Positions 9,814 through 17,439 of a stretch of DNA of 64,000 bases are shown here, piece by piece. A program made the position numbers and the translations under genes. Under the pieces are notes generated by a model. It worked only from the letters and a program-made list of their open reading frames with translations. It searched no databases and was not told the DNA's origin. Origin of the DNA: Chthonomonas calidirosea T49 (GTDB taxonomy: Bacteria > Armatimonadota > Chthonomonadetes > Chthonomonadales > Chthonomonadaceae). The DNA is taken from contig NC_021487.1 in assembly GCF_000427095.1 (NCBI RefSeq), positions 1,052,430-1,116,429 of the forward strand. The letters run 5' to 3'. Each line of letters begins with the position of its first letter. The stretch's first letter is position 1.

Positions 9814-10371
9814 TCACCATCCGTTATAGTGTGTTAGCTCTGATAGCGGTTTGCGTGCGCGCGGAGCCGTTTCTCGTTTCTGCAGATCCTCCGGTAAATC
9901 CTCGAGGCGTCCGGGATAGCCGACAGCGATGACCACCACAACCCGGTAGGGATCGGGCACACCCATCGCAGTACGCATGATATTCTCGTCCCATCCAGCC
10001 ATTGGATGAACCACAAGTCCCTCGGCCGTTCCCTGTAATAACAGGTTTTCTGCCGCCAACCCACAGTCAAACAGATAGAGTGGCTGCCCGTTGATGTCTC
10101 CATCATCCTGAGGGTTGGCACAGATCAAAAGCAAAAGCGGAGCGCGGTTTGCCCATCGCTGATTGCCCGGATGGAGCGCCTCACGAGCGCGTGCAAGGGC
10201 GTCTGGGGCATCCACCACCACAAAGCGCCACGGCTGCGAGTTGCCAGAAGAGGGCGCCCAACGTGCTGCCTCTAACAGTCTCTGCGTGACCTCACGGGGA
10301 ACGGGCCGATTAGGGTCTATCGCGCGGGGGCTGCGGCGTTGTGCCAATAGCGGATGAATCTCTAACGTCAT
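9814..10371 (-). CDS. Nitroreductase-family FMN oxidoreductase
   Basis: A 185-residue nitroreductase-family flavoprotein, a likely FMN-dependent NAD(P)H oxidoreductase acting as a homodimer. The FMN-binding N-terminal motif is RRSPRAIDPN, followed by LEAARWAPSSGNSQPWRF, which is diagnostic. A mid-protein FDCGLAAENLLLQGTAEGL and a C-terminal VVVIAVGYPG segment complete the fold. The physiological substrate cannot be inferred. It is the first gene of the minus-strand run; its divergent partner is the unknown plus-strand gene at 10489, with 117 bases between them. A GGAG ribosome site lies upstream of the ATG. Confidence 0.9.
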   Translation of the reverse strand: MTLEIHPLLAQRRSPRAIDPNRPVPREVTQRLLEAARWAPSSGNSQPWRFVVVDAPDALARAREALHPGNQRWANRAPLLLLICANPQDDGDINGQPLYLFDCGLAAENLLLQGTAEGLVVHPMAGWDENIMRTAMGVPDPYRVVVVIAVGYPGRLEDLPEDLQKRETAPRARKPLSELTHYNGW

Positions 10372-10488
10372 CTACAGCTCCAGAAAAACTTAAACGACAC
10401 ACAAGTTCCGTACTTAGTATACACCACCTCTTCCGCGTTTCTTGCATAAAAAGCAGGAATCCCAACGGCCCGTTGAGAAGTTTAGAAT

Positions 10489-11814
10489 ATGAGGGTCGCG
10501 GCGGAGATGGAAACGAAAAAGAGAGCGATCTGGTCGCCGGTTCAAAACACAGATTCCGATGCCAAAACACGGCTTCTTCAGCGGATCAAGGCCTGGAAGA
10601 CGGAAGAATATCGCGCGCGTTTGCGATGGCTAGGCTATTTTTGCGTCCTCTTTCTCCTTCTACCATGCTTTACCATCCTTCGAGAGCCTTTAGGGGAGGA
10701 GAACGGCATCGGCTCTGCCATAGGCCTACACGTTCTGCAGGTGCTTATATGCGGGGTACTGCTTGGTCTAGAGCTGTTGGCTGGTCAAAATCGCCGTATG
10801 GCGCAACGCGAGCTCATCCAACAACTTGAAGCCATTAGCGATCAAAAGCTGCTCCCTGCTCTTATCTCTTCCCTCGATGCTACCCATCCAAAGCTCAACC
10901 ATCTCCTCATCCAAACCTTGAAACGCTTTTTGGCAGATACCTCGCAAGAGCTCAGCGGATTGGTTTCAGCCGACTGGGAGCAACTGTGTAGCCACCTCTC
11001 GCTATTTCTGTCTGAAGGCGAGTTTGAGATGGTGCACCTGATCCTTCAAAGGCTTCCTACCCCTGCAAGCCCCCGCGTGGTAAGCGCTTTGGCCGACTTC
11101 CTCGCCTCCGACGAACTATGGCCTTTAGACATTCTCTGGGAAGAGACAAAGGAGAGCCTAGATCGTCTTCTTACTTTCTTCGACTTTCGCTTTGGCCTGC
11201 CATTATCGGAGGTTGTCGAACAGTGGATTCAACAGCTCCCCTTCCCCTATTTGGATGATGGATTCTTCGCTACAACCTACTCATTGCAGGCCGACGCCGT
11301 GATCGAGCCGCGCCATATGGGTCTGGCCTACTTAGCTCTGGGCAAACTTCTTCCGCAGCTTTCTACAGAGATGTTTCGACAGCTCTCCAAGTATCATCGG
11401 GCAACCCTTTATTGGAATCTGCTAGGCAGCCCGGTGGCCTCTAACGAGACCTCGCTGCATCTCGCCCGTCTCGGCCCACAGTATGCACATGCCGTTCTAG
11501 ATAAAATCGCTCAGGCTGGCGATCTCGATGCCCTAGCCTACTTAAATCGGTTTGTTCATCACGGTATGTTACAGGAGTGGGTTCCAAAAGAGATTCGCCA
11601 AAAGGCGATGCAAACGCTTTTGGAACTTGAAGAGCAGGCAAAACGGGAGGAGGCGGAGCGCTTACTTTTGCGCGCAAGTGTGCCTCCTCCCTTTCCTAAA
11701 GAGGAGCTGTTGCGACCGATTCTTAAAGAGGATCGCAGTCAGAGGGAGAAACATCTGCTGCTGCGCGGGGTGCCAATCGCCTGTGCAAACGAGAATGAAT
11801 CGCAACATTCATAA
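10489..11814 (+). CDS. Unknown membrane-anchored protein with helical repeats
   Basis: A 441-residue protein I do not recognise. After a charged start it has two hydrophobic helices at about 48-66 and 81-98, then a long Leu-rich alpha-helical region that looks like degenerate HEAT/ARM-type repeats, for example [21 protein letters not shown] and [20 protein letters not shown]. The C-terminus is strongly charged and probably coiled coil (residues about 375-405). A second in-frame ATG at 10507 is an alternative start. Its last 76 bases overlap the 3' end of the convergent DUF1559 gene. It could be a scaffold protein; no enzymatic motif is visible. Confidence 0.7.
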   Translation: MRVAAEMETKKRAIWSPVQNTDSDAKTRLLQRIKAWKTEEYRARLRWLGYFCVLFLLLPCFTILREPLGEENGIGSAIGLHVLQVLICGVLLGLELLAGQNRRMAQRELIQQLEAISDQKLLPALISSLDATHPKLNHLLIQTLKRFLADTSQELSGLVSADWEQLCSHLSLFLSEGEFEMVHLILQRLPTPASPRVVSALADFLASDELWPLDILWEETKESLDRLLTFFDFRFGLPLSEVVEQWIQQLPFPYLDDGFFATTYSLQADAVIEPRHMGLAYLALGKLLPQLSTEMFRQLSKYHRATLYWNLLGSPVASNETSLHLARLGPQYAHAVLDKIAQAGDLDALAYLNRFVHHGMLQEWVPKEIRQKAMQTLLELEEQAKREEAERLLLRASVPPPFPKEELLRPILKEDRSQREKHLLLRGVPIACANENESQHS

Positions 11815-12740
11815 GCATTGAAAGCACCTGTTGAAACTATGGGGGCGGGATTTGGCAGCGGATTGCGCACTATGTGGTCGGGATACTCATCAACCCGTGC
11901 GCGCCCCCATCGCATCCATTTCACATGACCGTCGAAGTAGATATAGTTGGAACCGCCATTATGACGGTCGTATTTAATCCAACCTTGATCGCCGTATTTT
12001 CCACTGCCCCATCGCACCAAAGCGGCCTCGCCAACCCATGTGTCGTAGTCGTCTTGAGGCACATAGCCATAGTCCGGGTTGTCCGGGGCATCGAGTGCCG
12101 TAGAGTTACGCTCGGAGAACATAATGATGTTAGGATTAGGCAAGGCATCTATTACGGCCTCCGTGGCGAAGCCAGGAAGAACGCCCTCCATTGCGTACCG
12201 GCAGGATTTGTGCGTGAAGATGGAGTTCAGCAAGTAGCTCCACATACACCAGTGGTGTATCTCCGCCTGGCACTGCTCTCCATTTGGTGCGGCCTGACAT
12301 TCGGTCCCCAAAACGGTGATGCCACCGTTATACTCCTGCAGGTTCGTCGCCAAAATTTGCGATCGCGGCTCCGTATCGGAAGGGCAGAAGCCGATCAGCC
12401 GACCTTTCATATAGGGTTGAAAGAAGATCATCCAAGGTTTTTCAGCGTTGCTGTTTCCCTGTCCGCCCCCAATGCAGCCGTCCACTGTCGGCGGCAAATT
12501 CGGCACCTGTGTGCCGTCGTCAAGCACCCACTCCTCATGATGATGGAACAGGGCTCCATCCCAATCGTCCATATACATGTGGGCTGCCATGGCGATCTGC
12601 TTCTCGTTAGAAAGGCAGACCGTTTGGCGGGCGCTCTCGCGTGCCCTAGCAAACACCGGGAAGAGGATGGCAGCCAGTATCGCTATAATAGCGATAACGA
12701 CAAGCAACTCAATGAGCGTAAAAGCGCTCTTCCTACCCAT
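11739..12740 (-). CDS. DUF1559 / type II secretion prepilin-like protein
   Basis: A 333-residue pseudopilin-like protein. The N-terminus [19 protein letters not shown] is a class III signal: basic leader, cleavage before Phe, Glu at +5, then one long hydrophobic helix and [13 protein letters not shown]. The residue before the cleavage point is Ala rather than the usual Gly. The rest is the DUF1559 H-type minor pilin fold, with [16 protein letters not shown] and a C-terminal [12 protein letters not shown] signature. It contains several Cys. GGAGG lies upstream of the ATG and a good promoter is at 12788-12815. The 3' end overlaps the convergent gene by 76 bases, and the last 15-20 residues (after about VRNPLPNP) may not belong to the conserved fold. 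Confidence 0.88.
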   Translation of the reverse strand: MGRKSAFTLIELLVVIAIIAILAAILFPVFARARESARQTVCLSNEKQIAMAAHMYMDDWDGALFHHHEEWVLDDGTQVPNLPPTVDGCIGGGQGNSNAEKPWMIFFQPYMKGRLIGFCPSDTEPRSQILATNLQEYNGGITVLGTECQAAPNGEQCQAEIHHWCMWSYLLNSIFTHKSCRYAMEGVLPGFATEAVIDALPNPNIIMFSERNSTALDAPDNPDYGYVPQDDYDTWVGEAALVRWGSGKYGDQGWIKYDRHNGGSNYIYFDGHVKWMRWGRARVDEYPDHIVRNPLPNPAPIVSTGAFNAYECCDSFSFAQAIGTPRSSRCFSL

Positions 12741-12787
12741 ATGCCCTCTACCTCCATGAGTATCATCTGTAAAAAGGAAAGCATGAG

Positions 12788-12815
12788 ATTATAGCACATT
12801 TTTCTTCACCGACAA
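12788..12815 (-). promoter_or_regulatory. Sigma70-type promoter for the 12740 DUF1559 gene
   Basis: On the minus strand TTGTCG (12815-12810), a 16-base spacer, and a perfect TATAAT (12793-12788). The predicted transcript begins near 12780, about 40 bases upstream of the ATG at 12740, and includes the GGAGG ribosome site. Confidence 0.6.
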
Positions 12816-12919
12816 CAGGATTGCCGCGTAGTCTTCATCTAGTCAGCTTTTCCTTGTGTTGACACTCCATTCCTTTACGCTACCGAAGCCACCGCCATGC
12901 AAAGGTTTAAGTCACTAAA

Positions 12920-12957
12920 GACAACAGCCTCGATTCTTGACAATAGCCTCGATTCTT
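12920..12957. repeat. Two-copy 19-bp tandem duplication
   Basis: Bases 12920-12938 (GACAACAGCCTCGATTCTT) are repeated immediately at 12939-12957 with one change (C to T at the sixth base). The repeat lies 17-54 bases downstream of the trpE stop codon. It looks like a slippage duplication. No function is evident, and no hairpin terminator for trpE is seen here. Confidence 0.8.
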
Positions 12958-12973
12958 TTAGAAACCATGCAAC

Positions 12974-14482
12974 TTACTCCAAACCTTCTTCGGCCATTTC
13001 GATAGCGGCGATCAGGGCCTTCGCTTTGTTCACGCTCTCCTGATACTCAAGCGCGGGCACCGAATCGGCGACCAGTCCTCCGCCCGACTGAATGTAGGCC
13101 ACCTGCCCATCGGTCAACATGGTGCGAATCGTAATCGCCATGTCCATATCTCCGCTATAGCTGAAGTAGCCCAAAGCACCTGCGTAGAACCCTCGGCGTG
13201 TCCACTCTTGTTCGTCTATAATCTCCATCGCACGCACCTTAGGGGCACCGGAGACTGTCCCGGCTGGGAAGCAGGCGCGTAACACATCGTACACGCTTTT
13301 GTCAGGAGCTAACTTGCCCACCACATTGCTCACAATATGCATCACATGCGAGTAGCGCTCGATCACCATCAGCTCATCCACACGCACGCTTCCGAAAACG
13401 CAAACACGACCGATGTCGTTGCGCCCCAGATCAACCAACATGATATGCTCCGCGCGCTCTTTCTCATCTGCTAGGAGCTCTGCCTCCAGTCGGGCGTCCT
13501 CTTCGGGCGTCTTACCCCGAGGGCGGGTGCCTGCAATCGGGCGCACGCATACGGTATCGCCATGCACATTTACCAAAATTTCTGGGGAAGCCCCGATCAG
13601 TTTGCGTTGACCGAGGTCAAAATAGCACATGTAGGGCGAGGGGTTGATAGAGCGAAGCGCTCGGTAGAGATCGAACGGTCGTGCCGAGAAAGGAACTTTA
13701 AAACGTTGCGATAACACAATTTGAAACGCATCGCCAGCCAAGATGTACTCTCGGCAGCGCTCTACTGCGGCCTCGAACTCCTCCCGTGGAGTACACGGCT
13801 CAACCACCACCTTTCGATTGGGAACACGTGGCGGCGGAGGCGTATAGGGCGCCTGCAGACGTGTCACCAGAGAATCGATCTTTTTGATAGCCGCCTCATA
13901 GGCCGCATCGGGGTCGCCGTCCACATGCGCGTTGCAAAGCACGAGGATACGATGCCGCACATGGTCGAAAATCACGAGTGTATCGGTAAACAGGAAGCAG
14001 GCATCATCTACCTGAAGTTCGTCGGGGTTTGTATCGGGCAGCTTCTCAAAAAAGCGAACCAGGTCGTAGCTAAAAAAGCCGACAGCGCCCCCGCAGAATC
14101 GAGGGAGATCGGAGGTGGCAACAAACCGATAGCGCCCCATCAGGTTCTGAAGCACGTGGAGGGGATCCTGGCCTCCTTCAAGCTGGAAACGATGCTCGTG
14201 GCCTTCTTCGAGCAATATCACTTCACGGTTCTTCGTGCGCAGCACAAGACCAGGGTTCACCCCTAGATAGGAGTAACGAGCTAAGCGTTCCCCACCCTCA
14301 ACGCTCTCCAGGAGAAAAGCACGCGGGTTCTCGCCTTCCTCTCCTATATCGGCCACAAGGCGTTCAAAGGCAGAAACCGGCGTTAGTCTATCGGCGAGTA
14401 TCTCACGATAGATCGGTATGAGGTTTCCTTTTTGAGCGAGTGTACGAAACGTCGCACGATCAGGCTTGACATTGCTGGGCAT
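12974..14482 (-). CDS. trpE: Anthranilate synthase component I
   Basis: Makes anthranilate from chorismate using ammonia supplied by the glutamine amidotransferase TrpG; first step of tryptophan synthesis. The 502-residue chain has the N-terminal regulatory domain with LLESVEGGERLARYSYLG (the LLES and S tryptophan-feedback elements) and the chorismate-binding domain with AGDAFQIVLSQRF, INPSPYMCYFD, RPIAGTRPRG, DLGRNDIGRVC, GTVSGAPKVRAME and YIQSGGGLVADS. AAGGAAAG lies about 12 bases upstream of the ATG. No trpG, trpD or trp leader peptide follows in the window, so the pathway genes are dispersed. The amidotransferase domain is not fused. Confidence 0.95.
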   Translation of the reverse strand: MPSNVKPDRATFRTLAQKGNLIPIYREILADRLTPVSAFERLVADIGEEGENPRAFLLESVEGGERLARYSYLGVNPGLVLRTKNREVILLEEGHEHRFQLEGGQDPLHVLQNLMGRYRFVATSDLPRFCGGAVGFFSYDLVRFFEKLPDTNPDELQVDDACFLFTDTLVIFDHVRHRILVLCNAHVDGDPDAAYEAAIKKIDSLVTRLQAPYTPPPPRVPNRKVVVEPCTPREEFEAAVERCREYILAGDAFQIVLSQRFKVPFSARPFDLYRALRSINPSPYMCYFDLGQRKLIGASPEILVNVHGDTVCVRPIAGTRPRGKTPEEDARLEAELLADEKERAEHIMLVDLGRNDIGRVCVFGSVRVDELMVIERYSHVMHIVSNVVGKLAPDKSVYDVLRACFPAGTVSGAPKVRAMEIIDEQEWTRRGFYAGALGYFSYSGDMDMAITIRTMLTDGQVAYIQSGGGLVADSVPALEYQESVNKAKALIAAIEMAEEGLE

Positions 14483-14723
14483 AGATGGACTATCTTTCCT
14501 TATGGTTTCTCATATCCATTTGAGCTAGAATATTGTACTCTTTATCCTCTTTCTACAGGTGTGCGCGTCCCACGGCCTGAATAAGCGTTTATTGCAATTC
14601 TGCGTGTGCAAAAACGATCTTACCTTAGCGATGATAAAAATAACGACCTATAGTTAATTCAAAGCCAGTCCCCGTTGTTTTCATAAAAATCAGGAAGCCT
14701 GTCTTTTTTTGTTGTATCTCTAT
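14483..14723 (+). other. Gene-free AT-rich spacer; weak candidate small RNA
   Basis: No convincing coding frame in this 241-base stretch between trpE (minus) and the prepilin block (plus). On the plus strand there is a possible promoter, TTGAGC at 14520-14525, 17 bases, TATCCT at 14543-14548. A short CAGG/CCTG hairpin followed by seven T at 14692-14710 could end a transcript of about 155 bases. The stem is only four base pairs, so this is weak. Confidence 0.25.
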
Positions 14724-14752
14724 TTGCATTCCACAGGATAGTATGATATAAT
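14724..14752 (+). promoter_or_regulatory. Strong sigma70-type promoter of the prepilin/TPR/CRTAC1 block
   Basis: TTGCAT at 14724-14729, a 17-base spacer, and a perfect TATAAT at 14747-14752. Transcription is predicted to start near 14759, leaving a leader of about 117 bases before the GTG start at 14877. Confidence 0.75.
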
Positions 14753-14759
14753 GACAATA

Positions 14760-14876
14760 GAGATACCGACATACGCTTCTCATCTAACCAAATTACGATG
14801 AAAGCGAGAGGGTGTATCTATTCTGTCAAGTCATGTGGGTTTTAACGCCCACACAAATCACTAAGGGAGGAGTGAT
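14760..14876 (+). promoter_or_regulatory. Structured 5' leader with two hairpins and ribosome site
   Basis: At the predicted transcript start AGATAC (14761-14766) pairs with GTATCT (14814-14819), enclosing CGCTT (14774-14778) paired with AAGCG (14802-14806); this would form a 5'-terminal two-stem structure. A second hairpin follows, TGTGGG with CCCACA at about 14834-14854. A GGGAGG ribosome site follows at 14865-14870 and the GTG start is at 14877. It does not match a riboswitch consensus I recognise. Pairing is read by eye, so the fold is inferred. Confidence 0.4.
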
Positions 14877-15122
14877 GTGAACAAAGAAGTAAGTCCGGCC
14901 ATCATCGTTGCTGCCATTGTGGTTGTTGTGCTGATTTTGGCCTTCCTTGGGTGGCATTACCTGCGAGGGCCAGCAGCACGTGCGGGAAGTAATCCCTATG
15001 CACATATGCCAGCGAATATCAAAAACCCAGGAGCACCAACCTATCAAAACGGGCCGCCTAGCGAAAGCGGCGCGCCAGGTGGTTCTCCTTATGCAAACAT
15101 GCCTTCAGGCGGAAAACAGTAG
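14877..15122 (+). CDS. Tiny single-helix membrane protein upstream of prepilin (type A)
   Basis: An 81-residue protein: a short polar start (MNKEVSPA), one hydrophobic helix at about 9-28, then a Gly/Pro/Ser/Asn-rich tail with two similar motifs (NPYAHMP and SPYANMP). The start is GTG, since the neighbouring ATG at 14875 runs straight into a stop; GGGAGG precedes it. It resembles the 63-residue protein at 39342-39533, which also starts M-x-KE-x-x-P, has the same helix position and a Pro/Gly-rich tail, and also precedes a DUF1559 prepilin. A partner or assembly role for the prepilin is inferred from context only. Confidence 0.75.
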   Translation: MNKEVSPAIIVAAIVVVVLILAFLGWHYLRGPAARAGSNPYAHMPANIKNPGAPTYQNGPPSESGAPGGSPYANMPSGGKQ

Positions 15123-15223
15123 AGGTGGAAACAGGAGCTTTCCTCGCCTCAACCTTTATCTTAGCTTCAAAAACCGCCACGATACAACAAAAAATCTCAA
15201 TAACATTTGGAAGGAGCTGCACT

Positions 15224-16087
15224 ATGCAACCGACAAAATCAAAATCTAGTCAAGGGTTTACCCTTATCGAGCTTCTCGTGGTTATCGCTATTATCGCCAT
15301 TCTTGCGGCGATACTCTTCCCCGTGTTTGCCCAAGCCCGTGAGAAGGCACGCGCTATCTCTTGTGCTAGCAATCTCAAACAGCTTGGCCTCGCCTTCAAG
15401 ATGTACACCACCGACTATGATGAGCACTATCCTTTTGGAGGTTGGCGTCCCATAGATCCTTCAAACGGCCAACAAGACGGTACCTGGGATTGGCAAAATA
15501 CGGTGGCACCCTACATTAAAAATAAAGGGCTTTATCGTTGTCCTGATTCGACCGACATGGATGAGAATCCAAACAACCCAACCGACTGGTCGTGGAATCG
15601 TAATCCAGTTAGCTATCTGTACAACAATCAGTGGGGAAGGAATCGCCAACCGCTTTCTGAGGCTGCAGCCGTAGCACCAGCGGATACCTGGTTGGTAATT
15701 GATGGTCACTCCGACTGGGGATGCGCTCAGACCCATAATAATGCCTGTGGAGGCACGGACTGGCTGGGACGACCTCACACTGTGTGGAATATGGAAGATA
15801 CCACCTTTGGGTCGGATGCCTCTCTCGTCACTGGCTGGCTTAGCTGGCAGGGCTTCACGTGGGGTCTTCCGCGACATCAGCAGCGTGCCGAAGTCTGCTA
15901 CTCCGATGGACACGTTAAGTCCATTGAAGTGACACCGCAAGATCCGGCCTCCATGAGCGTTAAGCAAGGTAATCAACTCTACCACACCACGCCCGACTGT
16001 AACGGATGGTTCCAACAGACCTATCCCTACAATAAAGTGGCTATTCCGGAGCAGAATAACCCGGGTTGGAAATGGTGCGTGAACTAA
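15224..16087 (+). CDS. DUF1559 / prepilin-like protein
   Basis: A 287-residue pseudopilin-like protein starting [19 protein letters not shown]. The class III signal has Gly before the cleavage point and Glu at +5; the helix is followed by [16 protein letters not shown] and [19 protein letters not shown], then the DUF1559 fold ending with a [10 protein letters not shown] element. I chose the ATG at 15224 because AAGGAG lies eight bases upstream; the longer frame to 15125 has no support. After processing it would sit in the inner membrane by its N-terminal helix. It follows the tiny membrane protein and is followed by a terminator at 16122-16168. Confidence 0.9.
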   Translation: MQPTKSKSSQGFTLIELLVVIAIIAILAAILFPVFAQAREKARAISCASNLKQLGLAFKMYTTDYDEHYPFGGWRPIDPSNGQQDGTWDWQNTVAPYIKNKGLYRCPDSTDMDENPNNPTDWSWNRNPVSYLYNNQWGRNRQPLSEAAAVAPADTWLVIDGHSDWGCAQTHNNACGGTDWLGRPHTVWNMEDTTFGSDASLVTGWLSWQGFTWGLPRHQQRAEVCYSDGHVKSIEVTPQDPASMSVKQGNQLYHTTPDCNGWFQQTYPYNKVAIPEQNNPGWKWCVN

Positions 16088-16121
16088 CAAGAGTGCGTGT
16101 TAGCTAATTGGTTGGGATTAG

Positions 16122-16168
16122 GGGAGGCTATTGATGAAGATTTCTCATCAATAGCTTCCCAACTTTTT
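16122..16168 (+). terminator. Rho-independent terminator after the prepilin gene
   Basis: A near-perfect stem of about 16 base pairs, GGGAGGCTATTGATGA with TCATCAATAGCTTCCC (one G-T pair), loop AGATTTC, followed by AACTTTTT. It would end or attenuate transcription between the prepilin gene and the TPR/CRTAC1 genes, so the latter may depend on read-through or another promoter. Confidence 0.85.
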
Positions 16169-16215
16169 GCAGCAAGTGTATTTTCAAGCCAGAATGATGT
16201 AGATAGAGTGCATCA

Positions 16216-17439
16216 ATGAAGCGACAATATGTTTTGATTGGAACAATAGGTTGTGTGCTTATTGTGGTGAGTCTTCTAATCCGCAACAGCCGGTGGGCGG
16301 AAGAACGTATGTTGAAACCGCTTTCCGCGGAAGAACTAGCCTATGCCGTTCATGACCGCCCTAACGATCCCCTGGTTTTCCTCTACTACGGTTCTGCTCT
16401 CTTGAAATCCGGCGATCTAACAGACGCTGCCTACGCGTTTACAAGGGCTACGAAACTCGATCCCAAGCTCTATGAGGCTTATATAGGGCTTGGCAGTACC
16501 CAATTTCGCCTAAAGGACTATGCAGCGGCACAAACCTCTTTCCAAAGAGCTGCCCAACTACGACCCCATCAAATTGCGCCCTATCTCGGATTGGCACAAG
16601 CCTACTATTTAAGCGGTCTGCCCGAACACGCCACAGCCCCGCTCAAGAAGATCGTCGCACTACAACCCAAAAACGATCTCGCTTGGTATACCCTCGGACA
16701 GATGTATGGAGATGCTCATGAGCCAGACCAAGCGCTCTTGGCGATGCAACGTGCCGTGGCACTCAAGCCCCATAATCCCGAGTATCGCATTGCCTTAGCA
16801 GAAGTTCTTCTACACTACGCCCGTTACACCGATGCAGAACAACAGCTCGTGCAGGCTATCCGCGACGATTATAACAATGCCTATGCACACTATCTGCTTG
16901 GATATGTGTTCGAACAGGAAGGGGATAATCCACAACTTAGAGGCCAGGCAGAACAAGAGTTTCTCAACGCGCTCGCCCGCGAGCCCGAAATGGAACCTGC
17001 CTACTTTGATCTAGGGCAACTCTACGAACGCGACGGAGACTACAAGCCTGCCATCACCAACTACCGTAAAGCATTTCACCTTAACCCCTCCGATGCCCAA
17101 GCGCTCTATCACCTAGGCCTCTGCCTTGTTCAATCGGGTCAAACTAAAGAAGGTCAGAGACTGATTGAAGGCGCTCAAGAGCTTAGTCGTGCTCAGCGAG
17201 AAATAGACTATATGCAAAAACGCATTATTGCCGATCCGAGCAATCCTGACCTCCGCCTACGTATGGCGCGTATCTACAAAAAGTATGGAAACTATTCAGA
17301 AGCACTGCAGCAGTACCAAGTCTATAGCGCGCTGCGCCCTCCGGATCGACGAATCGAAAAAGAGATCGCTGCCTGCTATATGAGTTTTAAAACGGCAAGT
17401 ACACCCAAAACGTCTTCAGGACATCCATCACAACCATGA
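16216..17439 (+). CDS. TPR-repeat protein, membrane anchored
   Basis: A 407-residue protein with an N-terminal hydrophobic anchor (residues about 5-22) and then tandem tetratricopeptide repeats nearly to the end. Repeat units are easily seen, for example LYEAYIGLGSTQFRLKDYAA, NDLAWYTLGQMYGDAHEPDQ and EPAYFDLGQLYERDGDYKP. TPR domains bind protein partners and this one would face the periplasm. Its stop overlaps the start of the CRTAC1 gene by 4 bases (ATGA), a sign of coupling and probably equal expression. The ribosome site before the ATG is weak. Confidence 0.85.
   Translation: MKRQYVLIGTIGCVLIVVSLLIRNSRWAEERMLKPLSAEELAYAVHDRPNDPLVFLYYGSALLKSGDLTDAAYAFTRATKLDPKLYEAYIGLGSTQFRLKDYAAAQTSFQRAAQLRPHQIAPYLGLAQAYYLSGLPEHATAPLKKIVALQPKNDLAWYTLGQMYGDAHEPDQALLAMQRAVALKPHNPEYRIALAEVLLHYARYTDAEQQLVQAIRDDYNNAYAHYLLGYVFEQEGDNPQLRGQAEQEFLNALAREPEMEPAYFDLGQLYERDGDYKPAITNYRKAFHLNPSDAQALYHLGLCLVQSGQTKEGQRLIEGAQELSRAQREIDYMQKRIIADPSNPDLRLRMARIYKKYGNYSEALQQYQVYSALRPPDRRIEKEIAACYMSFKTASTPKTSSGHPSQP

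Noticed and set aside
11874..12794. Plus-strand open frame of 306 codons
   Set aside because: It is the antisense shadow of the DUF1559 prepilin gene, which has a clear signal helix, promoter and ribosome site.
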